Shown here: one piece after another, positions 61,001-64,000 of the stretch | Layout of the letters: each line of letters starts with the position of its first letter | Position numbering within the stretch: position 1 is the first letter of the stretch | Source: Triplophysa rosa | Lineage: Eukaryota > Chordata > Actinopteri > Cypriniformes > Nemacheilidae | NCBI RefSeq assembly: GCF_024868665.1 | Contig: NC_079895.1 | Location: forward strand, 10,902,543 to 10,966,542 | Direction of reading: 5' to 3' | Length of the DNA: 64,000 bases | The notes under the pieces: model-generated | The model's input: only the letters and a program-made list of their open reading frames with translations | Databases searched by the model: none | Told to the model about the DNA's origin: nothing | Made by a program: the position numbers and the translations under genes

Positions 61001-63451
61001 TATCTTACTATACAGAATATGAGGACAGTAAAGAGCTTTTAGAAATAAAAAAACATTAACATCTGCATCCCAAGACCTTCACATTTTCTTACTTTCTCTC
61101 CTTGAGTGCAAGACCTTCACTGATAAGGAAATCTGCGATACTGATGTTCTGACCAGCCCGGTTTGAACAGAACAGATATATCAACACCGGCCTGACAGTT
61201 GGATCCTGAACGGAGGTAATAAACAGATGATTTGCATTTTATTAAGTAACTTGCTCATGTTTTCTATGAGTGTTGTAACTTCTTGACTTTTACCTTTATG
61301 GTCATTATAGCCATCGCGCCGGTCAAGAACTGAGAGATTGTCTCACATGCTGTGGCTGTCCATGTGGAGCGACCACCAGCTGGCCTAACAGAGAAACAAA
61401 CTAGCTAAATAAAAAATATAAAAAATACATGCACTTATAAAATAGGACACGTTGGATAGCCTTGGCCTAGTCAAGGTGCTTGTGAAAGGCAGAAGTTCAA
61501 ATCCAGCTTGGGTTTTGTTTCGAAACCCCCCTGCCTGTCCTTCCTTTAGTGGTGTGTTGTGCAGTGGCAAAAATGTACAATATTAATTTACCTTATACCA
61601 CTGAGGTTACACTCCAGTAAGTAAGAGCCAATCAGATCAGGACGAAGGGGTCGGAGATTGTGCACACGGAGATTCACCATATTGCCAAAGTCACAACGCA
61701 AAACCTAAAAATAAACACACCAATCACATTACATAGAAATGTCCGTTTCTAAACTATTCCAATGTCAGTTGCTAACATTTTTCCAAATATCTTTCTTTGT
61801 GTTCATCAGAACATAGACATTTATACAGATTTGCAACAAATCTGCAGTGGATACTCCACCCAAAAATGAAAATTCCATCATCATTTAATGAAAGTGTGCG
61901 CAAGTCTACCTGTGCAACACTGCTGGAGGACACACTGCAAACCTGTCCTCTTTCCCACACTCCTGTGTTGTTAGCGGCGCAGAACATCTCCCCTTCCCAT
62001 TCCATCTCCTGTGCCTCTGACTTACTGTACAGATTCTTCAGGATGTCATGGATTCTGATAACATTACAATAATTCAGCACTTTCAACTCAGATTCGTGAG
62101 CTCCCTTTTAATATATGACCCCCTGCATCTACGGTGACATAAACTAGAAATAGAAGTAAGCCTAAGACCTGTTTAGGTGGCAGTCAAACTGCAGCAGCTG
62201 CACACAGATGTTTCCAGGAGAGGTGACGTGTGTCACACGAATCCTGATGTCGTTGAGACAAGTGGGCAGGGTCAGGGTGGGCTTGAGATCTTCAGAATCA
62301 GGAAATGGGGAAGTCAGCTCAACATGCAGTTCCTCTTCAAACGGAGGATCCCACACAGTTGTCTCCAGTGGTGGGAGGTCTTTATCCAGAGCCCTGAAGA
62401 GCATGACATATTAACACAGATGAGAAAAAAGGAAGAATGGAAAGGACATCCAAGATTGCATCTTTTCCACTTAACTGTTTACTGGAAACCGCAAGACCCT
62501 TTCTGACCAACAGCTCTCCGATACTAGCACCGGTACCATCATCACTGATCTCAAACAGACACACAGGCACAGGTCTAGTGACGGGCACGAGCTCTGAATA
62601 GGAAGTGAGCAACAAAAATATTTTCAAAACGTTGGTCAGTCATAATATGTCACAATGTGCACAAGTGCATGTACTTCGCAATAACGGTAATGCAAAAAAG
62701 GTGTGCAGCCTAAACACACAAAAAATATCAATTTTAAATCTTGCTACCACAAATCTGACAAGAGCGGTCTATACACCTGGTACAGCGTTGTGTGATAATG
62801 CATATGAATGTCAATTCTTACTTTTTGCCACAACAGTGACAAGTTTATTCTCTACAAGTTCCTTTAGCTCTTTACATGCTTAACTGCTCCACACATCCTC
62901 CAAACTGGACACATCAGCCAAAGTGCACCATACCCCCTGGGAAACAAAAGGACAAATAAAATGTTGAAGAATTACATTTCTTTCAGCCACTTTACTCTCC
63001 ATCAACATTGTGACACACAGTTTCGTTTCTTGCTATTAATTTAGTTACTAGATTTTGACATTGTGACAGGTTTGTGTGTGTTTTTCAATCTTACCATTTC
63101 TGGCAAAGCAAAGAACTCATCCTTTATTTGTCTCAAATCTTTCACAGAGAGAATGTTTTTATAGCCAAAGTCCACATACCGCACATCAATCATTCGACCA
63201 CCAGGGAAACCTAAATGAAATAAACACAGGCACCCTTTAAGGTTTTATTAACAAGTTTCTATGCCTGACATGCACATTCACACACACATCAACACACCTG
63301 TGACCTGGGCCCTGTACCACTCTTGGTCATAGCGAGCAACACAAGCCTGTGACAGAGAGGGGCAGTAGATCTGGAACTCATCGTCCGCTGCAAGTGGGCC
63401 ATAACAGTCCTGAAGCTTCGAGTGCAACAACCTGTACTCCATATTTTCAAC
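55051..63451 (-). CDS. rnf17: RNF17/TDRD4 Tudor protein, C-terminal 20 exons, with an in-frame stop
   Basis: Exons 5' to 3': 63451-63298, 63210-63095, 62936-62822, 62593-62476, 62393-62169, 62054-61910, 61704-61592, 61384-61294, 61205-61093, 60374-60139, 59915-59752, 58441-58322, 58147-58067, 57965-57843, 57755-57699, 57578-57471, 57319-57202, 57090-56952, 55449-55263, 55140-55051. These are 871 codons in consistent phase; the RING and N-terminus lie past the right edge. About four Tudor domains are visible: ARYDQEWYRAQVTG/VRYVDFGY; CAANNTGVWERGQV/RCDFGN; AVMGTDMYWYRGHV/VRYVDQG; CLAEYSDGKYYRAKLL/VRHVDFG. RNF17 is a germ-cell protein that binds methylated Piwi proteins and limits piRNA ping-pong (known in mouse). 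Exon 62936-62822 has TAA at 62882-62880, so the copy as given is broken. The identification rests on the Tudor series and on adjacency to cenpj; another tdrd gene is the alternative. Confidence 0.85.
55645..56490. mobile_element. Possible hAT-like element in an rnf17 intron
   Basis: CAGGGATGCAAACTC at the left and TGAGCCAGGAAAAACCCTG at the right look like CAGGG...CCCTG tips with inverted GCCGCCTC/GCACCACCTCC motifs. I found no clean 8-bp duplication. A poly-T run lies inside at about 55712-55729. Confidence 0.35.
56549..56587 (+). mobile_element. SINE/LINE 3' tail fragment
   Basis: GTAAGTCGCTTTGGATAAAA followed by GCGTCTGCCAAATG, the widespread conserved 3' tail of fish SINEs and their partner LINEs. 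A TA-rich run precedes it. Confidence 0.75.
58533..59704. mobile_element. hAT element, 1172 bp, exact 8-bp duplication
   Basis: The tips TAGGGATGTAACGATTCAC and GTGAATCATTACATCCCTA are inverted and flanked by a perfect CCAACAAG (58525-58532 and 59705-59712). It lies in the rnf17 intron between the exons at 59752 and 58441. A TTAA-type element is nested inside. Confidence 0.94.
58883..59627. mobile_element. TTAA-type element nested in the hAT
   Basis: The tips AGGTGCAGTTTGTAA and TTACAAACTGTGCCT are perfect 15-bp inverted repeats flanked by TTAA (58879-58882 and 59628-59631). It is 745 bp with no intact frame. The family differs from the AGTTCACC MITEs. Confidence 0.92.
60595..60905 (+). mobile_element. 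5'-truncated LINE of the L2 type
   Basis: One frame reads GDRAFAVAGPKLWNNLPLHV and continues to FKFSLKTHFYSLVFNSV and a stop, the C-terminal tail of the L2-like reverse-transcriptase protein. After it come AAGTGCTTTATAAATAAAGC and a short TGACT repeat, typical of the L2 3' end. It is dead on arrival through 5' truncation and lies in an rnf17 intron, antisense to that gene. Confidence 0.85.
62880..62882 (-). other. In-frame TAA within rnf17
   Basis: The exon reads ...DVWSS, stop, ACKELKELVENKLV... in one continuous frame. Frame is fixed by phase 0 entry from the previous exon (...FALPEM) and by the phase 1 exit to KLVPVTRPVPV, so it is not a mis-set frame. Confidence 0.85.
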
Positions 63452-64000
63452 CTGCAAACCACACATTGTAAGTTCACACGAACACAAATCTCCAACTACT
63501 ACAGTTACACAAAACCCTCATTTGAACCGGCTTACAGAGAAAATTTGAACAAAAAAGATTGAGAACATTTTACTTAAAGACTTTATGTATAGTGCATTAT
63601 AAAGGGTTATTAAAGGGTATGATGCATAATAATTGTTCATGTGTGTTGTAATACATTAAAGTCCCGGTGAACCGGAAGTTGCGATCGCTTTTACTTCCGT
63701 ATTTTGACGCATTTCCGAGTGAAATGGAATTTTGAATGAGAAAAATAGTCGGCGTAGCTTTCTTCTTTCTCTGCGATTTGATTAGATGCATAAAAAAGCC
63801 ATTGCATTTTGAAATGGAACTGGCAGCAGACTGACAGTTGAAGGGGAGGAGTTAACAGATGCTCCGCCATCTAACATACGTCATCTAAGATGGATAGTCA
63901 TTACAGGACGAAAGTGCATTTTCAGATTTTAACTAAAGATTATGAGGGGGCACACGATTATTGAAAAGAGAATGACCCACATGGATAAACTTTTTACAAT
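63452..64000. other. rnf17 intron reaching the window edge
   Basis: No exon is visible. The part from about 63658 (AAAGTCCCGGTGAACCGGAA) looks like the start of an interspersed repeat that continues out of the window. Confidence 0.45.

Noticed and set aside
1..64000. CRISPR arrays, operons, bacterial or viral genes
   Set aside because: The only tandem array is four 31-bp units without spacers. All recognisable genes are vertebrate, and all mobile elements are DNA transposons, SINEs or LINE tails.

Overview
This is a vertebrate window, most likely from a cyprinid-like teleost fish. The evidence is multi-exon genes with GT/AG introns, AT-rich introns, dense hAT, Tc1 and TTAA-target mini-transposons of the kinds common in carp-family genomes, fish-type SINE and L2-like LINE tails, and a miR-16 hairpin with the fish 16c-type base change. 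There is no operon, CRISPR array or bacterial feature. All exon coordinates come from reading splice sites and reading frame by eye. Every multi-exon model closes in frame across all its junctions, which is strong internal support.

Layout. (1) 1-14.5 kb: a miR-15a/miR-16c cluster (+), then trim13 (-, intronless coding region), then spryd7 (+, 5 coding exons, 196 aa). This is the same set and relative orientation as human 13q14 (DLEU2/MIR15A/MIR16-1, TRIM13, SPRYD7), so the primary miRNA transcript points into the antisense strand of trim13. (2) 15.8-25.5 kb: phf11 (-, 21 coding exons, 607 aa). It has an N-terminal extended PHD zinc finger and a C-terminal helical region, and its middle is built from two tandem copies of a six-exon block. 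(3) 28.2-43.3 kb: an mcf2l/DBS-type Rho guanine exchange factor (-, 28 coding exons, 1043 aa) with Sec14, spectrin-like, DH and PH regions but no SH3 domain. (4) 44.6-52.1 kb: cenpj/CPAP (+, 14 coding exons, 1099 aa), a centriole assembly factor. (5) 55.05-63.45 kb and beyond the right edge: the multi-Tudor C-terminal part of rnf17/tdrd4 (-, 20 exons, 870 codons visible). It carries an in-frame TAA in the Tudor region at 62880-62882. cenpj and rnf17 are convergent neighbours, as in human 13q12.

The genes do not form one pathway. They are a piece of conserved synteny that joins genes spread over human 13q12, 13q14 and 13q34.

Space between and within genes is filled with DNA transposons, several nested two or three deep. 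Many have target-site duplications that I could match exactly: 8 bp for hAT, TTAA for the common palindromic MITEs, TA for a Tc1-like MITE. I found no new defence or metabolic system. The observations most worth checking are the duplicated phf11 exon block, the rnf17 stop codon, a non-GT donor in mcf2l, and a composite inverted-repeat element upstream of phf11 that carries an unidentified 96-codon reading frame.
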